This document shows, piece after piece, positions 1 to 5,261 of a stretch of 7,492 bases of DNA. Within the stretch, counting starts at the first letter, position 1, and every line of letters starts with the position of its first letter. This stretch comes from an uncultured Oscillospiraceae bacterium (lineage in GTDB: Bacteria; Bacillota; Clostridia; Oscillospirales; Ruminococcaceae). A program made the translations under genes and the position numbers. Under the pieces are notes generated by a model, which saw only the letters and a list, made by a program, of their open reading frames with translations, was not told where the DNA came from and made no database searches. The DNA lies in NCBI GenBank assembly GCA_910579545.1, contig CAJTVI010000064.1, positions 7,450 to 14,941 on the forward strand, in the 5' to 3' direction.

Positions 1-1272
1 CAGGTGCAGGATCACGAGGGCGGCATCACCCTGTTTGAGTACGACCCCAACGGCAACAAGACCTATAAAGAATACGCGAACAACGAGACCGCCGTTTACA
101 GCTATGATGTGTGCGACCAGATCATTGAACTGGACGAGTACGACCTGGGCGGCAAAAAACACTTCAAGACCACCTATACCTGGGACGCCGAGGGCAACCG
201 CCTGTCCGAGATGCAGTACAACCACGGCCAGACCGGGCAGGGCAGCACCGGCACCGGAAATGGCAATGGCCATAAGGGCAGCGGCAGCGGCAAAAACAGC
301 TATGAGGAACCCGGCCTGTGGGAGCGGTTTACCAGCTTCTTTGGGCTAAGCGCCGCCGCGCCCGATACCGCGGCCACCAGCGCGGTACAGCCGCTGGCGA
401 ACGCCCCGGCCATGCCCAGCGCCACGGCCGGCACGCCCGCGGGCGTGTTCCTGGACGCCGCGGCCCAAAATACCTCCGCCACGAATGAGATGCTCATGCT
501 GGCGGCCGTGCCCGAAACCCCGGACGCCCCGAATGCGGCCATGCCCGAAGCAAAGGCCCCGGATGCCGGCGCGGGCAAGCCCGAAACCGGCAAGGAGGAC
601 GCGAAGAATCCCGGCAATGGCGATGGCAACAACCAGGTGCCCCCGGGCCAGACCGAGGATGGGAACGGCACGATCGTCAACCCGGGCGGTAATGTCGCCC
701 CGGGCCTCAACCGCGGGGACAAGATCGACAAGCCCGCCAACCCGGATAAGCCCGGCAAGCCGAGCGATCCCGGCACCGAGGACAAATCCGACCGCAAGGC
801 CCAGAAGTGCGAGCACATCTGCACCTACGATTGCCTCAACCGCATGGTGTCCGGCAGCATTGCGAAAACCTTTACCAGCTACACCTACGATACTTTGGGC
901 AATCTGACACTTGAAACGGTCAAGAACAAGAGTGTAGACTATATCTATAACGAGCTCAACCAGCTTGTGCGCAAAACCACCAGCACCAACGACGTCTATA
1001 CCTACTCTTACGATGGGCGGGGCAACTGCACCGGAGCCGAGCGCGGCCTGCGGCCGCTGCAGCGAGGCGGAGGTGGAGCCAAAAAAGGAGCGGACAAACC
1101 GCCGGAAGTGCGGCGCAGGGCGCGACTGTTTTTGGCTTCGATATTGCGGAGACGGGACACGGGGACGGTTTTTTTGTCTTGGACAGAGGAACTGTCCCCC
1201 TGTCCGGCAGCAAAAGCGGTGCTCAGTCTGGCAGGTGGCCCGCCTGACCGGTCTGACGAAGGCTCAGATTGA
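1..1272 (+). CDS. Rhs/YD-repeat protein, 3' part, C-terminus remodelled (5' end outside window)
   Basis: The frame is open from base 1, so the start lies upstream. YD-type motifs are seen at residues about 14 (YDPNGNK), 33 (YSYDVCDQI) and 58 (YTWDAEGNRL). A further run has tyrosines at 276 (YDCLNRM), 296 (YDTLGNL), 316 (YNELNQL) and 337 (YDGRGNC), spaced 20-21 residues as in Rhs/tyrosine-aspartate repeat shells. Such proteins are large surface or secreted cocoons that carry a C-terminal toxin. Residues about 75-270 break the repeats with a Gly/Ser-rich then Pro/Ala/Gly/Asp-rich low-complexity stretch, unusual inside a shell. After about residue 345 (base 1035) homology stops: the frame continues through an Arg/Gly-rich stretch and the REP-derived residues DTGTVFLSW and ELSPCP. 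No Rhs core motif (DPxGxxD) or toxin domain is visible. The gene is probably a 3'-truncated, non-functional or orphan end; a shell without a toxin cannot be excluded. Confidence 0.85.
   Translation, partial: QVQDHEGGITLFEYDPNGNKTYKEYANNETAVYSYDVCDQIIELDEYDLGGKKHFKTTYTWDAEGNRLSEMQYNHGQTGQGSTGTGNGNGHKGSGSGKNSYEEPGLWERFTSFFGLSAAAPDTAATSAVQPLANAPAMPSATAGTPAGVFLDAAAQNTSATNEMLMLAAVPETPDAPNAAMPEAKAPDAGAGKPETGKEDAKNPGNGDGNNQVPPGQTEDGNGTIVNPGGNVAPGLNRGDKIDKPANPDKPGKPSDPGTEDKSDRKAQKCEHICTYDCLNRMVSGSIAKTFTSYTYDTLGNLTLETVKNKSVDYIYNELNQLVRKTTSTNDVYTYSYDGRGNCTGAERGLRPLQRGGGGAKKGADKPPEVRRRARLFLASILRRRDTGTVFLSWTEELSPCPAAKAVLSLAGGPPDRSDEGSD
1151..1205. repeat. REP-like unit 1 (hairpin form)
   Basis: The left arm is ggacacggggacggtt followed by a T-run and gtctt. 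The right arm, ggacagaggaactgtccccctgtcc in two pieces, is its imperfect inverse complement. The unit could fold as a hairpin. It is read in frame by the Rhs tail. Confidence 0.75.
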
Positions 1273-1294
1273 GCGTTTTCTCTTAAGGCATTAA
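1208..1294 (+). pseudogene. RAYT (Y1-type) transposase C-terminal remnant 1
   Basis: The frame reads QQKRCSVWQVARLTGLTKAQ followed by IERFLLRH and a TAA stop at 1292-1294. Y1-family REP-associated transposases of Firmicutes, as I recall them, end in a small helix-turn-helix-like tail of the kind KEKGxSIRQIARLTGISxxxIER, and this matches that pattern. Only about 29 codons remain; everything upstream is replaced by a REP unit. The same tail, CSIRHMACLTGLAKAQIER, occurs on the minus strand at 4079-4166, which supports common descent. Assignment to the family is by pattern recall and not by a search. Confidence 0.6.
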
Positions 1295-1300
1295 GGGGGG

Positions 1301-1347
1301 AATGTCCGTCCCCTTGTTTCAGACAAAAGAACCGTCCCTCTGTCTCT
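1301..1347 (-). repeat. REP-like unit 2
   Basis: The sequence has gtccgtccccttgtttc joined to agacaaaagaaccgtccc and tctgtctc. It is nearly the reverse complement of 4022-4075 and lies seven bases behind the transposase stop, as in the other element copy. Confidence 0.8.
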
Positions 1348-1349
1348 GA

Positions 1350-1412
1350 AGTTAAATGAGCGACAAGGATTTCGTGAAGATAATCATTCATCTGTAATTC
1401 GTCTGATAGACT
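1350..1412 (+). pseudogene. Possible 3' remnant of a lost gene
   Basis: Immediately after REP unit 2 the frame reads KLNERQGFREDNHSSVIRL followed by ID and a TAA stop at 1411-1413. The stop overlaps the ribosome binding site of the next gene (taaggggg). Mixed polar codons and tight coupling of stop and Shine-Dalgarno sequence look like the end of a real upstream gene whose body was removed when the REP element inserted. It has no start of its own, and I do not recognise the family. Confidence 0.35.
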
Positions 1413-1419
1413 AAGGGGG
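1413..1419 (+). promoter_or_regulatory. Shine-Dalgarno site deciding the 1428 start
   Basis: AAGGGGG lies eight bases before ATG 1428 and overlaps the TAA of the upstream frame remnant, an arrangement typical of operon-internal translational coupling. Confidence 0.6.
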
Positions 1420-1427
1420 TCCCTTTG

Positions 1428-1943
1428 ATGAAGAAAAGGACGCTTCAATGGGGTGTTGCATTCTTTTTATGTGCTATGGCAGGGCTTCTCATATGGGCCT
1501 TTTGGCTACGCAGACCCAAAACATATATGGAGCGTTTTCCGAATCAGGTTGGGGTATCAAAAGAAGATTGCGAAAATCTATTGAACGACTATGAAGTTTC
1601 TTTTGACACACTGGTTTCATCGCTCACTTCACACATTGTAGGAATCAACATGGATTATAGTATCGATGTGGATAAAAGAGGGCATATGGATATACCAAAA
1701 GAATTGTGTAGGGATGTTGACCTTGTTACCGCAATCAAAGAGATTCATTCTGATAATCTTTTCAAAACAAATCCATTGACAATACATGCAGGAAGAGGAG
1801 AAAATGGTCTTGTATGGATAAGAATATTGTTAGTGTCCGAAGAGAAGTGCTCTGTAACGATGGTGTATCGGGAAAGTGGAACGGGATCCGAAAAAGAAAG
1901 AATTAATGATCATTGGTTCTGGACAGTTTTCTTTGCGATTTAA
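1428..1943 (+). CDS. Membrane-anchored protein of unknown function
   Basis: This encodes 171 aa from ATG 1428, which has the strong site AAGGGGG at 1413-1419 eight bases upstream. A TTG one codon earlier is a poorer choice. Residues 1-6 are basic (MKKRT) and residues 8-27 form a single hydrophobic helix ending before RRPK, so the protein is an N-terminally anchored membrane protein or has an uncleaved signal; no lipobox cysteine follows. The remaining ~140 residues are soluble, mixed alpha/beta in composition, with no motif I can name. The stop TAA lies directly against REP unit 3. The gene is AT-rich like its + strand neighbours and unlike the Rhs gene. Its position behind a truncated Rhs gene makes an immunity-type or orphan role possible, but nothing in the sequence proves it. 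Confidence 0.75.
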   Translation: MKKRTLQWGVAFFLCAMAGLLIWAFWLRRPKTYMERFPNQVGVSKEDCENLLNDYEVSFDTLVSSLTSHIVGINMDYSIDVDKRGHMDIPKELCRDVDLVTAIKEIHSDNLFKTNPLTIHAGRGENGLVWIRILLVSEEKCSVTMVYRESGTGSEKERINDHWFWTVFFAI

Positions 1944-1979
1944 AGACACGGGAACGGTTCTTTTGTCTGCCTCTGTCTG
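1944..1979 (+). repeat. REP-like unit 3
   Basis: The unit reads agacacgggaacggttcttt then tgtctgcctctgtctg. It starts on the base after the stop codon of the 1428 gene and carries one full arm plus a short downstream part. Confidence 0.8.
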
Positions 1980-1987
1980 CTTGGAAT

Positions 1988-2007
1988 CTGTAAGGGTGAT
2001 GATATGA
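1988..2007 (+). repeat. 20-bp gene-junction repeat, copy 1
   Basis: ctgtaagggtgatgatatga contains a Leu codon, a TAA stop, a GGGTGAT ribosome binding site and the ATG of the 2004 gene. The identical 20 bases occur on the minus strand at 5242-5261. Confidence 0.9.
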
Positions 2008-2822
2008 AAAAGGCCTATTTTCTGATAAGAGGAGAAATCAAAAAAAGTGATACTTTTTACGCGATTAGAGTAATGATGGAACAGCTTTCCGAAAATCTTA
2101 TGTTCAAAATTGATAGATATTCGATCGCATATTTGGCCGATAATGGAAAGGAGATATATCGATCCTATTTGTATACTCAAAACAAACGAATAAAGTTTGA
2201 TTCTGTCCCTATTGAAGCAGTAAAAATTGCAATGTTTAAATCTTGTCCTGTGCAAAAAAACGTGATTGAGGCGCAGTTGTTTATCACATTGAGTTTCTGC
2301 AAAGATGGAGACTGGTCTCTTACCATTGTATGGTGGACGGATCCATCAAAGAAACTTGGATTAGAAGAAAAGATCCAAATGGTTCTGAATGTGCTGAAGG
2401 ATATCTTTTCGGTGCATTATTTATGCGCGGATCAGATGGAGGACAAAAAAGCTGTTGAGCCCTTTGTCGAGGGGATTCTCTCTGAGGAAAGAACAGATTT
2501 GGAAAACAGCGTTGCGCGTACTATTGGAGGCCTTCGATTCACTGATAAACGACTCCCCTTTCTTTTTCCATATACCTTTGTAATGGAACATGATGGCTCA
2601 AAAATTGAATTTTCTTTTTCTCGGCCCGATTTGATAGATGAACCGCTTGAATCGTATCTTCGGGATCCAGAATGGAAGGCCTGTTATCAAAGCTGGATGG
2701 AAAGAGGATTGATTGCTCCTCTATGGGAAAGAGGATGCGGAGGACACGGGGACGGTTTGAGACCAGAGACAAAAGAACCGTCCCTCTGTCCAACCGTCCC
2801 TCTATCCACGGTATCTCCTTGA
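2004..2822 (+). CDS. Unknown MKKxYxLIRG-type soluble protein with REP-derived tail
   Basis: This encodes 272 aa from ATG 2004 with the Shine-Dalgarno sequence TAAGGGTGA just upstream. No membrane segment or signal is visible; the composition is that of a cytoplasmic mixed alpha/beta protein. Residues 1-34 match the start of the minus-strand 5963 gene at 18 of 34 positions (MKK, Y, LIRG, IK, TF, IR, ENL). Residues 86-99, around NVIEAQLF, resemble a second block of that gene around REIESQVI, so the two are paralogs. From about residue 246 the protein is translated REP sequence (GGHGDG, then PETKEPSLCP), so the native end probably lay near PLWERG, at about residue 240. I do not recognise the family. 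A role as an accessory or immunity cassette behind the Rhs gene is only inferred from position and low GC. Confidence 0.75.
   Translation: MKKAYFLIRGEIKKSDTFYAIRVMMEQLSENLMFKIDRYSIAYLADNGKEIYRSYLYTQNKRIKFDSVPIEAVKIAMFKSCPVQKNVIEAQLFITLSFCKDGDWSLTIVWWTDPSKKLGLEEKIQMVLNVLKDIFSVHYLCADQMEDKKAVEPFVEGILSEERTDLENSVARTIGGLRFTDKRLPFLFPYTFVMEHDGSKIEFSFSRPDLIDEPLESYLRDPEWKACYQSWMERGLIAPLWERGCGGHGDGLRPETKEPSLCPTVPLSTVSP
2741..2807. repeat. REP-like unit 4 (hairpin plus duplicated arm)
   Basis: The left arm ggacacggggacggtt (2742-2757) is the inverse of aaccgtccctctgtcc (2776-2791), pairing at 14 of 16 positions. The right arm is then repeated directly at 2792-2807 with one change. All of it is translated as the tail of the 2004 gene. 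Confidence 0.85.
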
Positions 2823-2849
2823 AAATTACGGGAATGACAACGATTGACT

Positions 2850-2880
2850 AACCGTCCCCCTATCCGGCTGCAAAAGAGAT
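2850..2880 (-). repeat. REP-like unit 5 with transposase junction scar
   Basis: Bases 2851-2880 match 1191-1220 at 25 of 30 positions, covering the REP arm accgtccccctatcc and the following ggctgcaaaag. In copy 1 these bases open the transposase remnant (QQK). This is a cut-down third copy of the REP/transposase junction, lying just before the ribosome binding site of the next gene. Confidence 0.65.
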
Positions 2881-2899
2881 ATTAGGGTGGTGACTTTAT

Positions 2900-3433
2900 T
2901 TGATATGCTTACCATTGTGTGATTTGAGCCGAATAGAAATAAAAACAAAAGGATGTCGTTTTGAAAAATTCTTAGAATGCGAATTGTATTACAAAGACAA
3001 TTTTGGAAATGAAAAAAAATTGGATGAGGACTATTTGTATATTTTTGTGGAAAACACACTAAATCGGATCAAGAATATACCATCATTGGATGCCCATTCC
3101 GAAATGTTTGGACAGATAGGGAAATGGCAAGAGTTTTATTATTACTCCCAAGATTTTTGTGATACACATAAAATAGAAATTGATATGATGAATAAGGCCC
3201 TTTGGATAAGCACCGAAAAATATGGTCTGTTTCTTTACAGTTATAATAATGAACTGTGGTTTGAGATGGATCATGGATATGATTCAAATTTTAGCTGTGC
3301 GAAAAAGTATTATGATAGACCGGTAAATTATCGAGTAGTCTTAAATAAGATTAAACATGAAAATGTTGAAATGTGGAAAAAAACGATAGAAGAAGTGCAA
3401 CAGACGATGGTGCAAAGACACGGAGACGGTTAG
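2900..3433 (+). CDS. Small soluble protein of unknown function
   Basis: The frame encodes up to 177 aa from a TTG at 2900, chosen because AGGGTGG (2884-2890) lies nine bases upstream. A nearby ATG at 2904 is out of frame and ends after five codons, so the true start is uncertain and a small frameshift at the 5' end is possible. The protein has no membrane segment and is rich in Tyr, Phe, Trp, Asp and Glu, with LWISTEKYGLFLYSY at about 101-115 and LWFEMDHGYDSNFSCAKKYY at about 119-138. It looks like a compact acidic beta-rich cytoplasmic protein. The last residues, QRHGDG, and the TAG stop come from REP unit 6, so the native C-terminus was altered. The family is not recognised; acidic aromatic proteins of this size are common among polymorphic-toxin immunity proteins, but that is only an analogy. 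Confidence 0.7.
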   Translation: MICLPLCDLSRIEIKTKGCRFEKFLECELYYKDNFGNEKKLDEDYLYIFVENTLNRIKNIPSLDAHSEMFGQIGKWQEFYYYSQDFCDTHKIEIDMMNKALWISTEKYGLFLYSYNNELWFEMDHGYDSNFSCAKKYYDRPVNYRVVLNKIKHENVEMWKKTIEEVQQTMVQRHGDG

Positions 3434-3469
3434 AGACACGGGAGAACCAAAAGACACGGGGACGGTTTG
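3416..3469 (+). repeat. REP-like unit 6: three tandem 18-bp arms
   Basis: Three consecutive 18-bp units begin agacacgg: 3416-3433 (agacacggagacggttag), 3434-3451 (agacacgggagaaccaaa) and 3452-3469 (agacacggggacggtttg). The first supplies the stop codon of the 2900 gene. The third runs up to the ribosome binding site of the 3478 gene. Confidence 0.85.
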
Positions 3470-3477
3470 AGGTGGAA

Positions 3478-4014
3478 ATGGAAAAAGAAAGCTTAGAATT
3501 GTTTCAAGTGAAATCACCGGCTTCTTTAGAATTGAGGAAAAAATTTGTCGAGACATTTGTTAACTGTAGAAGTCAACGATATGAAAAAACCATAAAACCT
3601 TTTAAAAATGTGGAAAATACAACGCAAGCTTATTGGGGATATCTGTGGGACAATATAGATAAGAATAATTGCCTCATAGATTACTGTAATCAGACCAATA
3701 TCGAAAAGGCAATGAAAGGCAGAAATTTATTCGATTCTCCTGTGTATTTGACTTGGGATGTTCATATTCCAAGATACGATGCAACGTTAATAAACTTAAA
3801 CAATATATTTCGAACGCAAGGAGTTATTAAAATCTCTTTTTCATCCTATTTACAGCATGCTTATTTTTTTCCTGAAGATGTTTATTTTTTCGATGAATCC
3901 TATGAGTGGTGTGCTATATTAACGCACGAAGAAACAGAAAATGGAAGATGGTGCCTTTGGATAAAAACAGCGCAGGACACGGGGACGGAAGGGGGACACG
4001 AGAGGACACGGTGA
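3478..4014 (+). CDS. Small soluble protein, possible immunity-like protein
   Basis: The frame is open from 3373, but residues encoded there are translated REP sequence overlapping the previous gene. ATG 3478 follows GAGGTGG (3469-3475) and begins MEKESLELFQ, so 178 aa is the better call. There is no membrane segment. A conserved-looking stretch at about 88-100 (PVYLTWDVHIPRY) is followed by FFPEDVYFFDESYEW (130-144) and ILTHEE (147-152). Small Clostridia proteins with a 'PED.Y.FDE...W....THE' stretch are familiar to me as uncharacterised proteins; I did not verify the family. From about residue 166 the tail (DTGTEGGHERTR) is REP-derived. Nothing shows an enzymatic active site. Its place among low-GC orphans behind an Rhs gene makes an immunity role plausible but unproven. 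Confidence 0.75.
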   Translation: MEKESLELFQVKSPASLELRKKFVETFVNCRSQRYEKTIKPFKNVENTTQAYWGYLWDNIDKNNCLIDYCNQTNIEKAMKGRNLFDSPVYLTWDVHIPRYDATLINLNNIFRTQGVIKISFSSYLQHAYFFPEDVYFFDESYEWCAILTHEETENGRWCLWIKTAQDTGTEGGHERTR

Positions 4015-4078
4015 CGGTTCCGAGACACGGGACACGGGAACGGTTCTTTTGTCTGAGACAATGGGACGGACGCCCCTC
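3975..4078 (+). repeat. REP-like unit 7, expanded cluster
   Basis: A run of partial arms (ggacacggggacgg, ggacacgaga, gacacggtgacggttc, gacacgggacacgggaacgg) ends in the full unit cggttcttttgtctgagaca with its downstream part. It covers the 3' end of the 3478 gene and adjoins the stop of the minus-strand transposase remnant. Confidence 0.85.
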
Positions 4079-4320
4079 TTAGTGTCTTAAGATACAACGC
4101 TCAATCTGAGCCTTTGCCAGCCCGGTCAGGCAGGCCATATGCCGGATTGAGCACCGTTTTTGCTGCAACTCTGCAGCTCATAAAGATACGCGCCTCACAA
4201 ATCTATAGCCAATCGCCCGAAGTCGATACTGACCGCGAGGTGGCACATCTGCCGAATCAGCTGGGCCGCCTCACGGTCACTCAGTCGGTCTCCCGGTCGA
4301 TGTCAATGCATACTGGAAGG
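4079..4320 (-). pseudogene. RAYT (Y1-type) transposase C-terminal remnant 2
   Basis: Read on the minus strand, one frame gives LSDREAAQLIRQMCHLAVSI then DFGRLAIDL and a stop. After a frame change, ELQQKRCSIRHMACLTGLAK AQIERCILRH follows (shown in two pieces), with the stop at 4079-4081. The order 'LSDxEAxxLIxxxC ... F..L ... ELxxKxCSIRxxxxLTG...IER' is the C-terminal pattern I know from Firmicutes REP-associated Y1 transposases. An in-frame stop near 4166 and at least one frameshift show decay. The HUH and tyrosine catalytic region is missing. Family assignment rests on pattern recall. Confidence 0.65.
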
Positions 4321-4337
4321 GCTGTTTGTTGAGAGTT

Positions 4338-4390
4338 GTGTGTCCCTTTGTCTCAGACAAAAGAACCGTCCCTCTGTCCTCTCTGTCCTC
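4338..4390 (-). repeat. REP-like unit 8
   Basis: tgtccctttgtctcagacaa followed by aagaaccgtccctctgtcc and ctctgtcc. Read on the minus strand it provides the final residues GQRGQRDGSFV and the TGA stop of the 5108 gene. Confidence 0.85.
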
Positions 4391-5108
4391 CAGCGTACTT
4401 GATGTTCCACATGATCATAATAGTTCCTTCTATGAAAGTGTCCAAAAGTGTTGCGTTGATAAGCAGCGATGTGTGAAACAATCCAGAAATCATCAAAAAA
4501 ACATGTACTAAGATACTTATAAGAAACGTTAACAAAAACACACAAAGAATCGTTTTTGCAAGTTTATATCCCCATTTCATTTGGATTCTATGAGAAGGGA
4601 AAAATATTTTCTTTGCAAAACAACATACAATAAAAACAACAACGGAACATCTCCATTGAAAAGCGCAGATAGCCACGAACATTGTTCCTGAGAAAATCGC
4701 AAATGAAGCTCTTCGCTTTGTAGACCAGGGTTCAGAGTGCATCGAATCAATCAAAGCTGCCCCATAATACCCTGTAATTAAAAATCCGAACACTGTTAGA
4801 AAGTCCGAGCTTATGATCCATGATGCTATCAATGCATTTGACTTTCCCATGGAATAACAAAACAGACAAAGCAGTGCAAGCTGACTCTTTTTGACCGATG
4901 TTCTTCTTAATTTACAGATGATCACATATACTGCCATCAAGCCAAAGAGCCTTGTGCCGTCTCCCAAAATGCATCTTCGTACTGTGTCCGAGATGAAGTG
5001 TTGAGATGGAGCCTTTATATACCAAAAATACATCAGAAGTCGAAAAGAAAGAATGGTAAAAGCAAACAAAACGAAGGATGCTTTCCCTTTTCGATTTCCT
5101 ATATTCAT
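4353..5108 (-). CDS. Polytopic membrane protein of unknown function
   Basis: The frame is open back to 5204, but ATG 5106-5108 is preceded at nine bases by AGGGAGG (complement of 5118-5124), and the extra upstream residues look non-native, so a 251-aa product is preferred. Hydrophobic segments lie at about 10-30, 52-66, 76-87, 92-120, 133-150, 153-170, 185-209 and 213-235, giving roughly six to eight membrane passes separated by short basic loops (KLRRTSVKK, STKRRAS). The protein is Cys-, Phe- and Ile-rich, with no transporter or enzyme motif that I can identify. Residues 240-251 (GGQRGQRDGSFV) are REP-derived, so the original C-terminus is lost. Low GC links it to the island. It is downstream of, and in the same direction as, the 5705 membrane gene. 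Confidence 0.75.
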   Translation of the reverse strand: MNIGNRKGKASFVLFAFTILSFRLLMYFWYIKAPSQHFISDTVRRCILGDGTRLFGLMAVYVIICKLRRTSVKKSQLALLCLFCYSMGKSNALIASWIISSDFLTVFGFLITGYYGAALIDSMHSEPWSTKRRASFAIFSGTMFVAICAFQWRCSVVVFIVCCFAKKIFFPSHRIQMKWGYKLAKTILCVFLLTFLISILVHVFLMISGLFHTSLLINATLLDTFIEGTIMIMWNIKYAGGQRGQRDGSFV

Positions 5109-5117
5109 CGCAACGAG

Positions 5118-5124
5118 CCTCCCT
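5118..5124 (-). promoter_or_regulatory. Shine-Dalgarno site deciding the 5108 start
   Basis: The complement reads AGGGAGG, nine bases before the ATG at 5106-5108. No comparable site precedes the more distal ATG at 5204. Confidence 0.55.
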
Positions 5125-5137
5125 CTGAAATTTCGGG

Positions 5138-5205
5138 CACACTGTTCTGTCATCATCGGGGGAAGCGCAAGACGTGAGCAAAACTCGAGAACGATTGAGC
5201 GCATC
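5138..5205 (+). pseudogene. Doubtful third RAYT C-terminal remnant
   Basis: The + frame reads HCSVIIGGSARREQNSRTIE then RI directly before REP unit 9. The start (CSV), the end (TIERI) and the spacing between them resemble the tail CSVWQVARLTGLTKAQIER of copy 1. The bases attgagcg before the REP are also shared. The middle does not match, so this may be chance. If real, the upstream extension of the minus-strand 5108 gene is transposon-derived. Confidence 0.25.
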
Positions 5206-5245
5206 TCTTTGTCCCAGGCAAAAGAATCGTCCCCCTGTCTCTCAT
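5153..5245 (-). pseudogene. Vestigial gene start followed by a REP
   Basis: The minus strand carries an intact ribosome binding site and ATG identical to those of the 2004 gene (20-bp repeat at 5242-5261). The frame continues MRDRGTILLPGTKR, which is translated REP sequence, and stops after 30 codons at 5153-5155. The body of a former gene, probably a relative of the 2004 gene, seems to have been replaced by the repeat. Confidence 0.5.
5206..5241 (-). repeat. REP-like unit 9
   Basis: tctttgtcccaggcaaaaga then atcgtccccctgtctc. It is a diverged full unit placed directly after the start codon in the 20-bp junction repeat (minus-strand sense). Confidence 0.75.
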
Positions 5246-5261
5246 ATCATCACCCTTACAG
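5242..5261 (-). repeat. 20-bp gene-junction repeat, copy 2
   Basis: The complement of these bases is ctgtaagggtgatgatatga, identical to 1988-2007. Its TAA ends the 5705 gene. Confidence 0.9.

Larger units (their letters stand above)
1151..1347 (+). mobile_element. REP-flanked mini-element with RAYT transposase end (copy 1)
   Basis: The unit consists of an inverted-repeat REP (1151-1205), the last 29 codons of a transposase-like frame (1208-1294) and a second REP (1301-1347). Its right part, 1208-1347, reappears in inverse orientation at about 4016-4152, including the transposase end, the short gap and the adjoining REP. Such a transposase-end-plus-REP unit fits an internally deleted derivative of a REP-associated tyrosine transposase (RAYT) element. 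The catalytic HUH motif and tyrosine are absent, so this copy cannot move by itself. It sits exactly where the Rhs frame loses its homology and may have truncated that gene. Confidence 0.6.
4016..4390 (-). mobile_element. REP-flanked mini-element with decayed RAYT transposase (copy 2)
   Basis: On the minus strand the order is REP unit 8 (4390-4338), a decayed transposase 3' region (about 4320-4079), then REP unit 7. The arrangement matches copy 1 at 1151-1347 but is inverted and keeps about 150 bp more of the transposase. The element separates the + strand genes from the minus-strand genes, which converge on it. Like copy 1, it lacks the catalytic part of the transposase and is immobile on its own. 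Confidence 0.6.

Noticed and set aside
300..824. Long minus-strand frames opposite the Rhs linker
   Set aside because: They are mirror frames of a GC-rich, Pro/Ala/Gly-coding stretch and have no ribosome binding site or recognisable protein features.
1151..1205. REP unit 1 as an intrinsic terminator of the Rhs gene
   Set aside because: The T-run lies inside the hairpin, not after it, and the Rhs frame reads through the unit.
1360..1400. A promoter for the 1428 gene (gataat or tgtaat as -10)
   Set aside because: No acceptable -35 hexamer lies 16-18 bases upstream of either box.
3373..3477. Upstream extension of the 3478 gene
   Set aside because: It overlaps the end of the 2900 gene and mostly translates REP arms (TRRRLETREN and similar). 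ATG 3478 has a good ribosome binding site.
5109..5204. N-terminal extension of the 5108 membrane gene
   Set aside because: The upstream ATG lacks a Shine-Dalgarno site and the extra 32 residues are unlike the rest of the protein. AGGGAGG fits the internal ATG.
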